Below are positions 12,697-25,888 of a DNA stretch of 64,000 nt, in pieces. The notes below the pieces were generated by a model. It was not told the DNA's origin and ran no database searches. It saw only the letters and a program-made list of their open reading frames with translations. The position numbers were made by a program, and so were the translations under genes. Position 1 is the stretch's first letter. Each line of letters opens with the position of its first letter. This stretch comes from Capsicum annuum. Taxonomy: Eukaryota; Streptophyta; Magnoliopsida; Solanales; Solanaceae. The DNA is taken from contig NC_061119.1 in the NCBI RefSeq assembly GCF_002878395.1, positions 45,489,787-45,553,786 of the forward strand, given 5' to 3'.

Positions 12697-13432
12697 CAGT
12701 ATAAAATACAATAATGATAGAAAAATCCTTTCTTTAATTGAAAAGAGGGTTTTGGGGATCCATGGGTGAAAGGGACCCATGGATAAACACCCCACATACC
12801 TTAAACTTTTAACTTGAAAGAGAAACACTAATTTTGATGCTTTCTTTAAGGTTCTTGAACTTGAGGAACTTGAATTCTAGCTTTCTTAAGGATAAAGAAA
12901 GTTAATTTATGTTCATGGGGAAAGGGAATGGTTTTCTTTGGAGGATAATTGGATAAGAAGGGAAAAATTATGCCCTAACTGATGCCCAAGTCATATTATG
13001 AACAATTGGGTTGAGGGGGAAAAGACCCAATTGCCCCTCAGTCATTTAAATTCAAAACTGGACCCAACAAGCTTACCACAACACGATTTTATCATGGTAG
13101 TGTATTTCCCTCACCACTGCGGTCTTCATGATAATGGGAATAACACTGTGATGCAGGCTTATTGCGATAACCCACTATTTCATGATCAAAACATGACTCA
13201 AACCCCATCCAAAAAATCTAAAAATTCTTTGAGACATGCTCCTTATATTCCTGAACATGAATTAACTCAAAACCCAACATCTCAGGGTCGGGAAGACTAA
13301 GTTGAAAATCCTCAAAGTTTAGAAGACTTAAAAATGACTAAGTCCCCAACACTTAGTGAAATTTTTAGGCCTTAAACCCTTATTCATGCAACTAGAATAT
13401 GAATTGAGTTAAGAATAGTATGGGGTGTTACA

Positions 13433-13447
13433 ATATCTCCCCCTTGA
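13433..13447 (-). other. Polypurine tract of the Tekay-type element
   Basis: On the - strand the bases just before the 3' LTR read aagggggagatat, the expected plus-strand primer. It abuts the LTR border exactly, which supports the element boundary. Confidence 0.8.
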
Positions 13448-13668
13448 GAACATTCATCCTCAAATAAGACTGATTAGACTGAGAGTACTAAACAAAGGTA
13501 ACTAAGATCACATACTGAACATGCCTAGTTGGAAGCATAACTACATAACTGGGTATAAAACATGATACATAAACTGAATTGATTTCATGAATGCATGAAA
13601 TGTCATGAGAATAGTTATATAGTTGGAAATAAGAATGGAAAAGATTCAATCTAAGGAAAATTGTTACC

Positions 13669-16600
13669 TCAAGCTAAGACAGAGTTTGTGGAAAAAAGAT
13701 GAGGGTACTTGGCACGCATATTTGCTTTTTTTTCCCAAGTATCTCCCTCAACAGACTAGTTCTGCCATAGAAATTTAACCAAGGAAACTTCTTTGTTCCT
13801 TAGCCTATGAATCTAACGATCTAGGATATCAACTGGAACTCCTTCAAAAGAAAATCTATCCTAAATACCTGTATTTTTTAAAGGAACAACAACAGCTGAA
13901 TCACCAATACATTTCTTTAACAACGAAACATGAAACACCGAATACGCTGAAGCTAAATCTACAGGAAACTCTAGCTTATAAGCTACCTTCCCAAAATGGC
14001 CCAAAATTCTATACAGGCCAACATAGTGGGGATTGAGTTTCCCTTTCTCACTAAATCTCTTTATTCCATTCATAGGTGAAATCTTCAAATAGACCAAATA
14101 AATAACCTTAAACTTAAGTTCTCTTCTCCTCACATCTACATAAACTTTCTGACAGCTTTGGGTAGTCTTCTGCCTCTCCCAAATCAACTAAACTTTCTTT
14201 ATTGCCTCAAACACTGAATCTAGTCCTATCAAAGAAGCCTCATCTACCTCAAACCAACCAATAGGATATCTACATCTCCTCACATAGATAGCCTAAAATA
14301 GAGACATTTGAATATTGCAGTGATAGCTGTCATTGTAGGCAAACCCAATCAAATATAAGTAGACATCCCAACTTCCTTTAAAATCAATAAAACATTCTAT
14401 CAACATATCTTCTAAGGTTTGAATAATACTTTCTTACTAACTATCAGTGTTAGGATGAAAAGTTATACTAAAATGAACTTGGGTACCAAGACCCTTTTGA
14501 AAAGCCTTCCAAAAATGAGAGGTAAACTGAGTACCTCTATATGATATGATAGACAATGGAACTCCATACAACTTAACCAACTCTCTAATATAAAGCCTGG
14601 CATAATCCTCAACTGAGTACAAAGTATGAACTGTCAAGAAATATGCTGATTTAGTCCTTCTATCTACAATGACCCATAACAAATTATGTTGACAACGCAT
14701 ACAAGGCAAACCTATCACAAAATCCATGTTCACCACTTCCCACTTCTAAGTGGGGATATTGAACTCTTGTAATATACTTCTGAGCCTCTAGTTATCAACT
14801 GTAACTTGCTAACAATTTGAACACTTAGCCACAAACTCTACAATATCCTTTTTCATACCATTCCACCAATAGATTTCTCGTAAGTCATGGTACATCTTTG
14901 TGGTTCCTAGATGAATAAAATATTGCACACCATTCTCTTCTACCAAAATTTGCTTCCTTAAATCATCAACATTTGGAACACATAACCTTCCCTGACAATG
15001 CAACAAACCATCTCCCCTTTTGGAGAAATCTTCTACTTCCAATCTCTAACGGTTTCCTTTAACCTAACAAAATTGGGATTCCTATCTTGCTTTTTTTTTA
15101 CTTCAGCAACCAATGAAGATTCTGAACCATTCTAAACCCATATACAACCCTCAGCTGAATCAGCCAACCGAACACCTAATCTAGCAAGCTAATGAACCTC
15201 TCTGACTAACTTATTCATATCATTCTCAAAATAGGCAACACTACCCATAGACAATCTACTAAGGGCATCTTCCACTACATTGGCCTTTCCCGAATGATAC
15301 AAAACACTCATGTTATAATCCTTTAATAACTCAAACCACCTTCTCTAATAAATATTCAAATCTTTCTGTAAGAACATATACTGCAAACTCTTGTGATTTG
15401 TGAACACATCAACATGAACCCTATAAATATGTGCCTCCAAATTTTTAAGGCAAACACAACAGCTGCCAACTTAAGATAATGGATAGGGTAATTCTTCTCA
15501 TAGGATTTAAGTTGTCTAGAGGCATAGGCTATGACCTTTCCTCTATTCATCAAAACACAACCAATACCAAATCTAGAAGCATCAAAGTAAACTACAAACC
15601 CTTTTGAACTGTCTATCAAAGTCAAAATTGGGGTTGAAGTGAATTGAGTCTTCAACTCATGAAAACAATTCTCACTAGAATTTGACCACAAAAATTTGAA
15701 TTTCTTCTAAGTCAATCGAGACATGGGGATGCAATAGAAGATAAACCTTTAACAAACCATCTATAGTAGCTAGCCAAACTTAAGAAACTCTTGATATCTG
15801 ATGAGAGATGGTTCTGGTCTAGTTTCTCACTACTTCGGTCTTTTAAGGTTCAACTTGAATGCCATCACCGAAGAAAATATAGCAAAGGAAAGCTACTGAT
15901 CTTAGCTTAAATTTGCACTTACTAAATTTGGCGAACAACTAATGGTGTCTAAGGGTCTGCATTATACTTATCAAATTGTCTGCATGATCATTCTCACTAC
16001 GAGAATAGACAAGAATATTATCAATGAAGACTATGACGAACATATCCAAGTACTGCTTGAACACTCTGTTCATCGAGTCCATAAAAGTTGCAGGGGTATT
16101 CATTAGTCTAAAAGACATAACTAGGAATTTGATATAACCATATCAAGTTCTGAAAGATATCTTTGAAAGGTCATATTCCCTAACTCTAAGTTGATGATAG
16201 CCGTATTTGAGGTCTATCTTAGAGAAATAACTGGCATCCTAAAGTTAGTTAAACAAGTCATCAATCCTAGGGAGTGGAAACCTATTCTTGATTGAGACTT
16301 TATTTAACTGATGGTAATTGATGCACATTCTAAGAGAACGGTCTTTCTTACGCACGAAAAGAATTGAAGTGCCCCATAGGGAAACACTAGGCCTGATGAA
16401 TCTCTTATCTAAGAGATCTTTTAACTATTCTTTCAATTTCCTAAGATTAGCTAGAGTAATTCTGTAGGGTGGAATAGAGATAGGGTAGGTATCTAGAAGG
16501 ACATCTATTTCGAAGTCAATTTCCCTTTTGGGAGAAACTCCTAGAAGGTCTTCAGGGAACAGAACTGGAAATTCCCTTACTACTGAAACTGACTCGAGAC

Positions 16601-17310
16601 TTAAAGTCTCAGAACTAAAGTCCTTAACTTGAACTAGAAGGTAAACACACCCTTTAGATATCATTTTTCTTGCCTTAAGATAAGAAACAATCTGACCCCT
16701 AAGCATAGAGGTACTACCCCTCCATTCAATGACTAGTTCATTGGGAAATTGAAATTGAACGACTCTATTTCTACAATTAACTAAGGCATAACATGACTGG
16801 AGCCAATCCATGCTGAGAATGACATGAAAATCAGTCATCTCTAACTCTCCAAGATCTACTAAGGTGATTTTCTAAGATACTACGATCGGGTAATTTTTGT
16901 ATACCCATGTAGCTATGATAGATTCACCCACTAGGGTAGACACTATGAAAGGTTCTACTAAAGATTCGGGACTGACACCAAAATCTACCCCTATATAGGG
17001 AGTTACAAAAAAAATGTAAAGCTCTGGGGTCTAATAAAACATAAACATGAAGATGGATGTCCTATAATGTACCCATAACTAAATTAGGAGAACTTTCCTG
17101 ATCATGGCGAGTCTAAAGTGTATACAACCTATTCTAGCATAGCCCACTGGTTGTACTAGAGCTGATGACAGATTGGACTGGCCCTGTTGGCACAGATCTT
17201 TTCCCCTTTGAGCAACTATTGGACACTCACTGACCCTGTGGCATAGATTGCCACATCCAAAGTGCACATCACTACCAGCCTTACACATACCCTGATGATT
17301 TCTTACCATA
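13669..17310 (-). pseudogene. Tekay-type pol: zinc knuckle, protease, RT, RNase H, integrase, chromodomain (broken)
   Basis: Domains on the - strand, from high to low coordinates: knuckle HFGCGNLCHRVSECP (near 17225, usual FGCGKxGHxxxxCP); retropepsin with the MDWL motif (ILSMDWLQSCYALVNC, about 16820); RT with a decayed YIDD box reading FIDNILVYS (about 16010), where a catalytic Asp is now Asn; RNase H ([14 protein letters not shown], about 15580); integrase H2C2 zinc region ending KCSNC (14809-15042); and an integrase core in which the usual SDRGTQF reads SYRGTQF (14437-14736). The end (13669-13860) reads VKFLWQN..VEGDTWE, a chromodomain, which marks the element as a chromovirus. Many stops and frameshifts. 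Confidence 0.88.
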
Positions 17311-17523
17311 TTTTTTGTTAAGTGGATTAGTGCGACTACTATTCATACTACCTAGGGACTTAGTGTCTGGTACCCTATCTTGACTATTTTTCCTTAACTT
17401 GGGCACTGGCGCACTAGCTAAAGATAGAGTTGGGGATGAAAACTTCTAACAAAAATGAGAATGGCTATCACCTTCTGACCTTGGCTGAAAAAAGTTAAAA
17501 CTACCTATTCTGGCCCTTTTATT

Positions 17524-18244
17524 TTACCTCTTTTTCTCTATATGTTTCTCTTCCTCAATCTGCTGAGCATGAACCATAAGTCTAGATAAGTATATCATCC
17601 TACACTCCTTGACCACACTATCAGCTACACCAGCTACAAACTTGCTTATTCTAGACCTATTGTCAGCCACCACATTCGGAGCATACCTCACCAACTGAGT
17701 AAATTTAAGTGAGTACTCCTTCACACTTGTATTACCTTTCTTCAAATTGATAAACTCCTACACCTTAGCTTCCCTCAACTCTAATGGAACAAACCTATCT
17801 AATAAAGCTGTGGAAAACTCATCCCACTCAATAGGCCCTACATCAATACTATGGTCCTTCTTCCACTATTTAAATCAGGTGTAGGATACATCCTACAACT
17901 GATATGCATCCAACTCTGCACTCTCACTTGAGGTGACACCTATGAATCAGTCACCTTCTGAACCATTTCATAAATTTCTATGGATCCTCCTCAGACTTAG
18001 ATTCCAAAAATAAAGAAGGATTCATTTGTGAGAAATCCCAGATCCTTGTTGTATCTGTATTTTCCCCTAGATTGGTTGGGGAAATAGCTTGAAGTTTGTT
18101 CTAAGCCAATACTATATGAGCTAAGGTAGTGAAAGCAGCTCTGAACTCAGTGTAAGAGACATGCTCATTCAGGGGATCTTCTTGAACAGGTGGAGGTATG
18201 GACTAGTCTCTATCCCTTCTTCCATTCTTTCTTCTAGGAGGCAT
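17524..18244 (-). pseudogene. Tekay-type gag, decayed
   Basis: Start at the ATG whose complement is at 18242-18244: MPPRRKNGRRDRD, the typical chromovirus gag N-terminus, then YTELRAAFTTLAHIV. The later frame holds GNTSVKEYSLKFTQLVRYAP near 17690-17740 (usual GxMSVxEYSLKFxQLSRYAP) and MVHAQQIEEEK near 17560. It would make the capsid. It is cut by stops and frame shifts between 17750 and 18000. Confidence 0.85.
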
Positions 18245-18451
18245 AGTCTGTAAACAAAATAAAGAATGAGTTAGAAATAGAGTTTAAATAGATCTTATAC
18301 TAATTCTCACGACACAAATATTGAAAAACGGGGAAAAATTTTCCTAAAACATCTCATAGACTTTAGTTCATAAGTGTGGCGCACTTCACACCCATGAACA
18401 AAACACTACTTAACGCATCTTTCAGATACCCTAGGAAACTGTAAAACCTTA

Positions 18452-18465
18452 GGCTCTGATACCAA
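18452..18465 (-). other. Primer binding site, Tekay-type element
   Basis: Reverse strand ttggtatcagagcc is a perfect initiator-tRNA-Met-type site, four bases inside the 5' LTR border at 18470. Confidence 0.9.
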
Positions 18466-18469
18466 GTTT

Positions 18470-20741
18470 TGTTACGACCTGAGGCTAACCCCTAGCTACG
18501 ACAATAGTGCTTAATGTCACAAAGACCATAAGCTAATCCATGAGCTGGTACCTACTGTGAGCACTGAGTAAAATAACAATAGTACATGTGTGCAGAAGAT
18601 AGTCTGCTGAATGTAATACTAATTCAAATACTAAAAATATAAATATCTATTTAAAACATCTGATAATATTAAAAAGATTGATGAGCTAAAAATTGTCCAA
18701 CTAACTGTCTAATTGTATGATTGTCTGAAAAGCCTCTAACATACTGACTAAGGAGTTGATAGGATAAGCCCCAACTAACTCTGACTGACTAAATATAATG
18801 AAATACTAAAGTACTAGTAGAAATATAATATGTCCTCGATAGATAAGGACTCACCACTACTGTTACTGAGTAGCATTGGTTGTCTGACTACGATCGAGAA
18901 ACTAAGCCTCCGAACCTATGATATAAAAAATCATAGCACAAAGAAGAGTATTCGGTCAGTACTTTTAATGTACCAGTATATGAGATGAGGTTTGGCTGAA
19001 ATACACTGGCTACTGTGCGCATGAGATAAGGACTAACTGAACAGCATGAAATAACTAAGCATAAATGCATAAAAACTAAAATATCTGAGAATCAAAAACC
19101 AAGCATATACATATTTCTGAAATAATCTATAAACTAAAGGATGAAATCTGTATAACTAAATAACTGTGAATCTATATGCTTTTGTCAAGCACCCTAAACT
19201 AAATATTATACTGCAATAGCGGGAGGTATCATCTAACCTGACATGAACCAATCTGAGATAATTGGGGTGCAACCTGTAACCCCAGTTGGAAGGGTGTCAG
19301 TACTATTCCATGGGTACTAATACTGGCTATGTGGATCCACTAACCTAAAGTCTCGAAGGACTAGGGCGTTAGTCCTAAACTGGTAGAAGACTCCTAAGAG
19401 AGTGTCAATCCTAAACTGGCAGGTGACTTCTCATAATCCTATATTGGCTACGTTGTTCTGAAACTTAGGGACTTTTACCAAGGACCCAGTCGTAACTGGC
19501 AGGTGAGCCCCCATCCCTAGGTTTGCTCGGTGCTAAATCCTACTCCCAAGTAAACTGAAACTGGTGCTAAACTAAATTAAGTTTAACTAAATATTATTTC
19601 TGATTGTGCCCATCTTAATTATAATAACTGAATAAGTAAGGATATTCTTGGTTTAACTAAATTATACTTACAAATCTGAAAATTATGTAAAAAGAGTAGG
19701 TATCAGGTATTTATGACCCACCAGCACTGAGTGATCATTAAAACATGACATTTAAACTTAAACTATAAAGTTGAATAACGGTTCAACTCAATACATGGGC
19801 ATTTCATCAAACATTTGGAAATCATGGACTTGTACATAGGAATATTTTAAACATAAGAATTCAACAACATGAAGTTCACTGGGCTAAGATATAGCAAAAT
19901 TGAAATTCATAGTATGAGGGATTCAAATCTTGCATAGGATCATACATGGACTGAGTTTCACTTAAGTTACCATGAAAACATGAATTAAACCCATCTTAAG
20001 CAATATAAAATGCAATAATGATAGAAAAAGCCATTTTTTAATTGAAAAGAGGGTTTTGGGGCTCCGTGGGTAAAAGGAACCCTTGGATGAACACCCCACA
20101 TACCTTACAATTTTAACTTAAAAGAGAAACACCAATCTTGATGCTTTCTTGAATATTCTTGAACTTGGGGAACTTGAGTTCTTAATTTCTTGGGGATAAA
20201 GGAATTGACTTTTTCTGCTTGGGGAAAGGGAATGGTTTTCTTAGGAAGATAATTTGAGAAAAAGGGAAAAATTATACCCTAACTCATGCCCAAGTCATGT
20301 TATGAATGATTGGGTTGAGGGGGAAAAGACCCAATTGCCCCTCAGTCATTTAAATTCAAAACTGGACATAACAAGCTTACCACAATACGGACTTATCGCG
20401 GTAGTGAATTTCCCTCACCGCAATATGGTTTGCATGACAACGGGAAGAACACCGCAACGCGGGCTTTTCACGATAACCTACTAGCTTCGTGATTAAAACA
20501 TGACCCAAACCCCATTCGAAAAATCCAAAGCTTCTCCAAGAGATGCTCTTTACATTCCTGAACATGAATAAACTCAAAAACCAATATCTCAGGGTCAGGA
20601 ATACCAAGTTAAATATCCTCCAAGTTTAGAAGCCTTAAAATGACTAAGTCCCCAACACTTAGTGAAATTTTCAGGCCTTAAGTCTTTTATGCATGCAACT
20701 AGAAGCTGAACTGAGCTAAGATAAAGAAGATCTCTCATAAG
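18470..20741 (-). repeat. 5' LTR of the Tekay-type element
   Basis: Begins tgttacgacctgaggc next to the PBS. Collinear with the 3' LTR apart from the 2.3-kb insert and one missing palindrome arm. A CG-richer block at about 20380-20470 repeats accgc / tcgcgg words. Open frames here (e.g. 20254-20484) match only corresponding non-coding LTR sequence at 12998. Confidence 0.85.
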
Positions 20742-20746
20742 CACAG

Positions 20747-23566
20747 AGTCCAAATTCATCCAACTCATTCACCTTGCTCAACCGCAAGTTTGCTGTATCA
20801 TGCCACTCAAAATTTATCCTTTTTAATGTCCATAGTTCCTTATGCTCAAGTTCAACCTGTAACTGGCATTAATTGCCATATACAAATTAATATAGAGAGG
20901 CACTTATGGTGGTCTTAAAGGTTTTTTGGTAGGCCCATAATGCGTCGTCTAATTTTCTCCCCAATATGGACTTTATCTCTCTATTGGAGACTTCCACTTG
21001 CCAACTACTCTGAGGATGGTAAGGTGTCGCCACTTTATTTCTTACACCATATCTATCAAATAGATATTTGAATAAGCGCTTGTAGAAGTGAGACCCACCA
21101 TTGCTGATAATTTCACGTGGAGTGCTAAATCGAGCAAAGATATTTTTTAAAAAAAAGGCGGTGACCCTTCTACCTTTATTATCTAGAAGTGCAACTGCAT
21201 CCACCTATTTTGACACATAGTCAACCACTACTAGAATTTATCTCAAACCATAGGAGCTTATAAACGGTCCTATAAAATTCATCCCCCACATATCAAACAA
21301 CTCTAACTCCAGAATAGGTGTCATAGGGAGTTCATGGCGCCGTGAAATTTTTCCTTGATGCTAACACTGGTCACAGGGTTATGACAAATGATGATCATCC
21401 TTGTAAATTGTAGGCCAGTAAAATCCACACTGCAGAATTTTGGGGGTTATGTGTGTGCTACCATGGTGACCCCCCACTAGTGATGAATGACAAGCCTCTA
21501 GAATCCTCATCGTCTCCATCTCTAGAATGCATATCTAAATCACACCATCTATATAGATCCTAAATAGATATGGCTCATCCCATAAGAACTTCCTCACCTC
21601 ATGCATAAATCATCTTTTTTGCTGGGAGGATTGGTCTTCTGGGATAAGATCGTTTGCCAAATATTTGGTAAAATCAGCAAACCATGGAATCAGATCTTGA
21701 GATGCCTCCAACACTCTCTCATCCAAAAAAACATCATATATCTTAAGATCATCCCCTATTTTCTGTATGATCTCCTCCTCAAGTATGGACAAGTGATCGG
21801 CAACCTGATTTTCTTTCCCTCTCTGGTCCTTTACTTTAAAATCAAACTCTTGCAGCAAGAGAAGCCAATAAATCAATCTTGGTTTAGAATCTATATTTGA
21901 CATCAAGTATCTTAAGGTAGAATAGCCAGTGTGCACTATGACCTTAGTCCTAATCAAATAAGACCAAAATTTTTTAAAAGAAAAAACCACCGTGAGTAGC
22001 TCTTGTTCTGTAACTATATAATTTTTCTACGTGAGGTTTAAAGCTTTGTGGGAATTGTAGATATAATGAAGGATATTTTCTCTTCTTTGTCCTGGGACAG
22101 CACCTAAGGCCACTCTGCTTGAATCACACATCACCTCAAATGGTGCAGACTAGTCAGGAGACACAATAACAAACATCAAAATCAACTGCTCTTTCAAATA
22201 TTTGAAAGCCTTGAGGCAAGCATCATCAAACACAAATTTCACCTCTTTTTTTAAAAGCTTACATAGAGGATTTTCAGTTTTAGAGAAGTCCTTGATGAAC
22301 CTCCTATAAAATCCTGCATGACCTAGAAAGCTCTGTATACCTCTAACTGACACTAGCGGTGGCAATTTCTTAATCACCTTAATCTTTGTATTATCCACCT
22401 CAATACTGTGTTTGTAGATTTTGTGCCCTAGAATGATACCCTATTTTACTATGAAGTGGAATTTTTTCCTATTTAACACCAAATTGCACTCTTCTCATCT
22501 CTGCAGTGCACTGCCTAAATTGGCCAAACAATTATTAAATAAGTCCCCAACCACTAAAAGTCATCCATGAATACTTTGATCGTGTCTTCCACCATATCAG
22601 AGAATATGGATATCATACACCTCATAAAAGTATCACATTATATAGTCTGAACGACATTCTCTTAAATGCAAAGGTCCCATAAGGGTAAGTAAAGGAGGTA
22701 TTTTTTTGGTCTTAGGGTGCAATTATGATTTGATTGTAACTCGAGTACCCGTTAAGAAAATAATACCAACCCCTGCCTTCTAGTCTATCCAGTATCTAAT
22801 CCATGAATAGCATAGGGAAGTGGTCCTTTTGTGTCCACTTGTATAGATTTTTTTAATTTATGCAGACTCTCCAATCGGTTATTGGCCTAATTGGTACTTA
22901 TTCATTTTTTATACTTGGAATCACTGTGATTTTTCCTTTATTTGACACGCATTAAACCAGGCTTACCCACTTGCTATCTACAATGGTAAAAACCACCCCG
23001 ATATTTAACCACTTGATTATCTTCTTTTTCACCACTTTTTGCATAAGAGGGATCAGTCATCTCTGATGCTCAATACTAGGAATGTTGTCCATCTCAAGCT
23101 ATATCTTTTGTATATATACCTAGAGGAATCCCTACAATGTCTGTAATGGTTCACTCAATAGCTCTCTTGAATTTTTGTAATAATGATGTCAAAGCTTCCA
23201 CCTATGCTGCTACCAAAATCTGCTGCAATAATCACCAATAAAGTATTATTGGGCCCCAAGAATGCATACTACAAATGAGATGGGAGGGATTTTAATTCCG
23301 ATGCCGGTGGCTCCTCAATAGATGGTTTGGCAGGAGGTATGGTTCTGTTCTTTAAGTCAAGATCCAACTTCTTAATGGCACATTTGTATGAACCTATGTC
23401 ATGTAGTTCATTAGCCAGTTCGTCATATTCATCTATCCCGCTACTCTCAAAATTCATAATCACTTTTGCTAATGTTTTTACCATTAACTTTCCTCAACAA
23501 GCATATCCTTTGTATCCATATTATCATCTATAACATTTATCACTGAACCACTCTCATATCATCTGG
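20747..23566 (-). pseudogene. Athila-like pol: RT, RNase H and integrase (broken)
   Basis: Reading the - strand from 23566 down: RT N-terminal region with 'PPASELKSLPSHL' (about 23270-23330, usual PPxLELKxLPxHL); RT active site KVFMDDF retained at about 22560-22580, followed by a stop; the RT thumb/RNase H junction IQSFLGHAGFYRRFIKDFS (about 22290-22345); RNase H end ENQVADHLSILEEE (about 21780, usual NxVADHLSRLE); integrase zinc finger about 21330-21500; and integrase core 20887-21300. In the core the usual DFMGPF reads NFIGPF and ISDGGSHF reads ISNGGSHF, so two catalytic Asp residues are lost, while VEVSNREIK keeps the Glu. It continues at 8825. Confidence 0.88.
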
Positions 23567-23571
23567 CTATT

Positions 23572-25883
23572 TGTAACGCCCCAAAAATGGGTCCCGAAGC
23601 ATCACATGGTGCTTAAGGCTAGAAGTAGCCCCAAGCTAACCCTTTGAGCCTACTACTTCACATAATAACTTGCTTAGAGATGAAATAGACAAATCACAGG
23701 CACTATTATATCAAATCATAAGAAATACTAAAAATCTTGACATACTAACAATCTGACAACTAGTCTGACAAAGCCTCTACTACTCAAGAACTAGAGATCC
23801 ATTGGGACAAGTCCCCAACTGACTCATACTCAACTGAAAAGAAATGAAAAACTACCAAATAAACTGAATATCTGAAGATAATCGATCCTCGAACCATGAG
23901 GACTCACCACTGTAGAGATATAGATAAAGGCACTCGAGGATCACTGACGAGGTTGGGACGGAGCACCTAAACCTACATTATGAGACAATGTAGCACACAA
24001 ACATATATATGGATTAGTACTTTGGGAACGTACTGAGCATGTGGGAGTGTATGCAAATAAATAATCAGTATAACAAGTCTTAATAGAAAACATGCATGCT
24101 ATAATAGATGACTCACATAGCTTTAATAAAATTCTCATAAGTTGCTATTTGGAAATAGATTATAGAAATCACGTGAGTCATTTCACTTTATTCTGAATCT
24201 GTATTCTTTCTTTGTTCTCAACTTGTAAATTAGATGAAATCTTAAAATATCAACTTTTAGGACATAAGCTATAATCTCATGAAAGCAAGAAACTTCTTGG
24301 GAACTTAATAATCATGACACTTGAAAACTTTAGGAATCATAGGGTCATAGCCTTCAAAATCAATATACCTTCAAACTTATGCTTTTAGCTTAAGGATAGT
24401 AAAACTTCTTTAAAACTCAAGAAATTGATACTTTAGGAAATTTAAGACTTTAGACTCTAAAAAACATAAGAGACTTTGGGACACTTAGGACTCAGGATTA
24501 TATAACTTTGGGAGTTTCTTCTAACCGACATAAGCCATGTGAGTTACATGGAGTCCAACGTCTTTCCCACATTGGGGAGAGATGTTCTATCCTTTCCATA
24601 GGAGTAGAACATTTAAATTTTAGTGATCACTAGCTTAACCCACTTGGATAAATTAGAAACCTACGGGGGCACGTAGTTCTTGGGCATGAGACCTCGAAAT
24701 CAATCCCAACTTGGTGCTAAATACTACTCCCTTACTTAGCTTAGAACTTTAATAAAATCCACCTTAAAAAATTCAACAATATGTAATGGGAGCCAATATG
24801 CTTCCCCTTAATCTCAAATCAAACAAATAATATAGATTTCTTTCTTAGCTTAGGATCAAAACTCAATTCTTTTCTTGAAATCTTGATAGACTTTTCATCA
24901 AAGTGTTAAAATCTAAACAACATGAAAATATAAGTACACTTCTTGGAGTATTAATAATTCATCCTCAAAGACTCACAATTTCACAATAAAGTTCAACTCA
25001 TGACAACAACTCTTGGAAATTCTTGGAAACATGATTTCAATATAGGAATGTGTAATTTATATCATGAACTCTCAATTTAGATCATAATTTAACAAAATAA
25101 TCATGCAATTCAAGACTTGAACAATTCCATAATGTCATAAACTTGAAATATAGCAAAATATTATGAATTTATCTTGGAAATACAAAATTCTTTAAGAAAA
25201 TCTAAAACTTTTGGGCACAAAAATGAAAGAGTGTTCTTGTTCAAACCTCACATACCTTGAAATTAAAACTTTGAGTGAGTTCTTGACTTTGGGTTGCTTT
25301 CTTGAAATTAATGGGTGCTTCTTGTAGCCCTCGGAATAGAGATTCCAATTCTCAAAAAATTAATGAAAACTGACGGTTAACTTTTGAGTTCTCTTGAAGT
25401 TTATGTAGAAACCCTAAGCTATGTTCTTGGTGGCTTTTGATGAAAGTATGAATAATATGGAATTTTTAGGGTGTAATCTTGTGTTAAGGATGATAAAGGA
25501 GTGGGAAAATACAAACTTTACCCTTAATGAGACGGAGCAAAAAAGCTAAAAACTGGGCACAAAGGCTATGGCCTAGGTGGCGCCTTGCCCAAAGCCTTTG
25601 CTAAAGTGGGCGGTGCCCCTTAATAGCCTTTATCTACTGGTTTGGCACCCCAAATATTTCCTAAATAGATTTTGAAAATTCCGAAACTCACCCGAGATAC
25701 CTTACAACCTTGCCCCATAGCAACGCAACAACAAAATCAAGAAGCGGAGGTTGGGAAGGTCGCAAAATAATGGCCTCAAAAATGAACTAAGTGTTGGAAC
25801 ACTTAGCTAAAATTCTATGTGTTAAGCTTCTTTTAACTTGCTTCGAAGGCTTTGACGATGAGGAAACTTTATGAGGTCTTACA
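23572..25883 (-). mobile_element. Solo LTR (Tekay-type gypsy), reverse orientation
   Basis: Starts tgtaacgccccaaaaatgg, ends gaggtcttaca, 2312 bp, with a perfect 5-bp duplication ctatt at 23567-23571 and 25884-25888. The layout follows the other LTRs in reverse: 'gaggactcaccac' near 23900, 'cggtgctaaatactactccc'-like near 24715, and a GC-richer block at 25570-25640. No internal domain, so an LTR-LTR recombination product. Confidence 0.88.
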
Positions 25884-25888
25884 CTATT

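Larger units (their letters stand above)
8831..13432 (-). repeat. 3' LTR of the Tekay-type element with a 2.3-kb internal insert
   Basis: It starts tgtcatgactcaagg and ends ggggtgttaca. It is collinear with 18470-20741 on both sides of the segment 10098-12376, which the sister LTR lacks. It holds the usual block 'gggtgtcagtaccgtgcc...ggatccact' near 9650-9720. Confidence 0.85.
8831..20741 (-). mobile_element. Tekay/Del-type chromovirus (Ty3/gypsy), 11.9 kb, nested in the Athila-like integrase
   Basis: Two LTRs (8831-13432 and 18470-20741), a polypurine tract, pol with chromodomain, gag and a tRNA-iMet PBS are collinear on the - strand. It is flanked by cacag at 8826-8830 and 20742-20746, and its removal rejoins the host integrase between the 'NELDEF' and 'KPGDLVL' motifs. 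The left end starts canonically with tg. The right end (...ctcataag) lacks the expected ttaca, so the outermost bases of the 5' LTR may have been replaced. Confidence 0.85.

Noticed and set aside
20254..20607. Overlapping frames on both strands, and the similar frame at 12998-13300
   Set aside because: The same non-coding LTR sequence occurs at both places, so the open frames are chance within a repeat.
22150..23270. Endogenous pararetrovirus reverse transcriptase
   Set aside because: The RT is linked to integrase, flanked by LTRs with PBS and target duplications; no movement or coat protein motifs of that virus family were seen.
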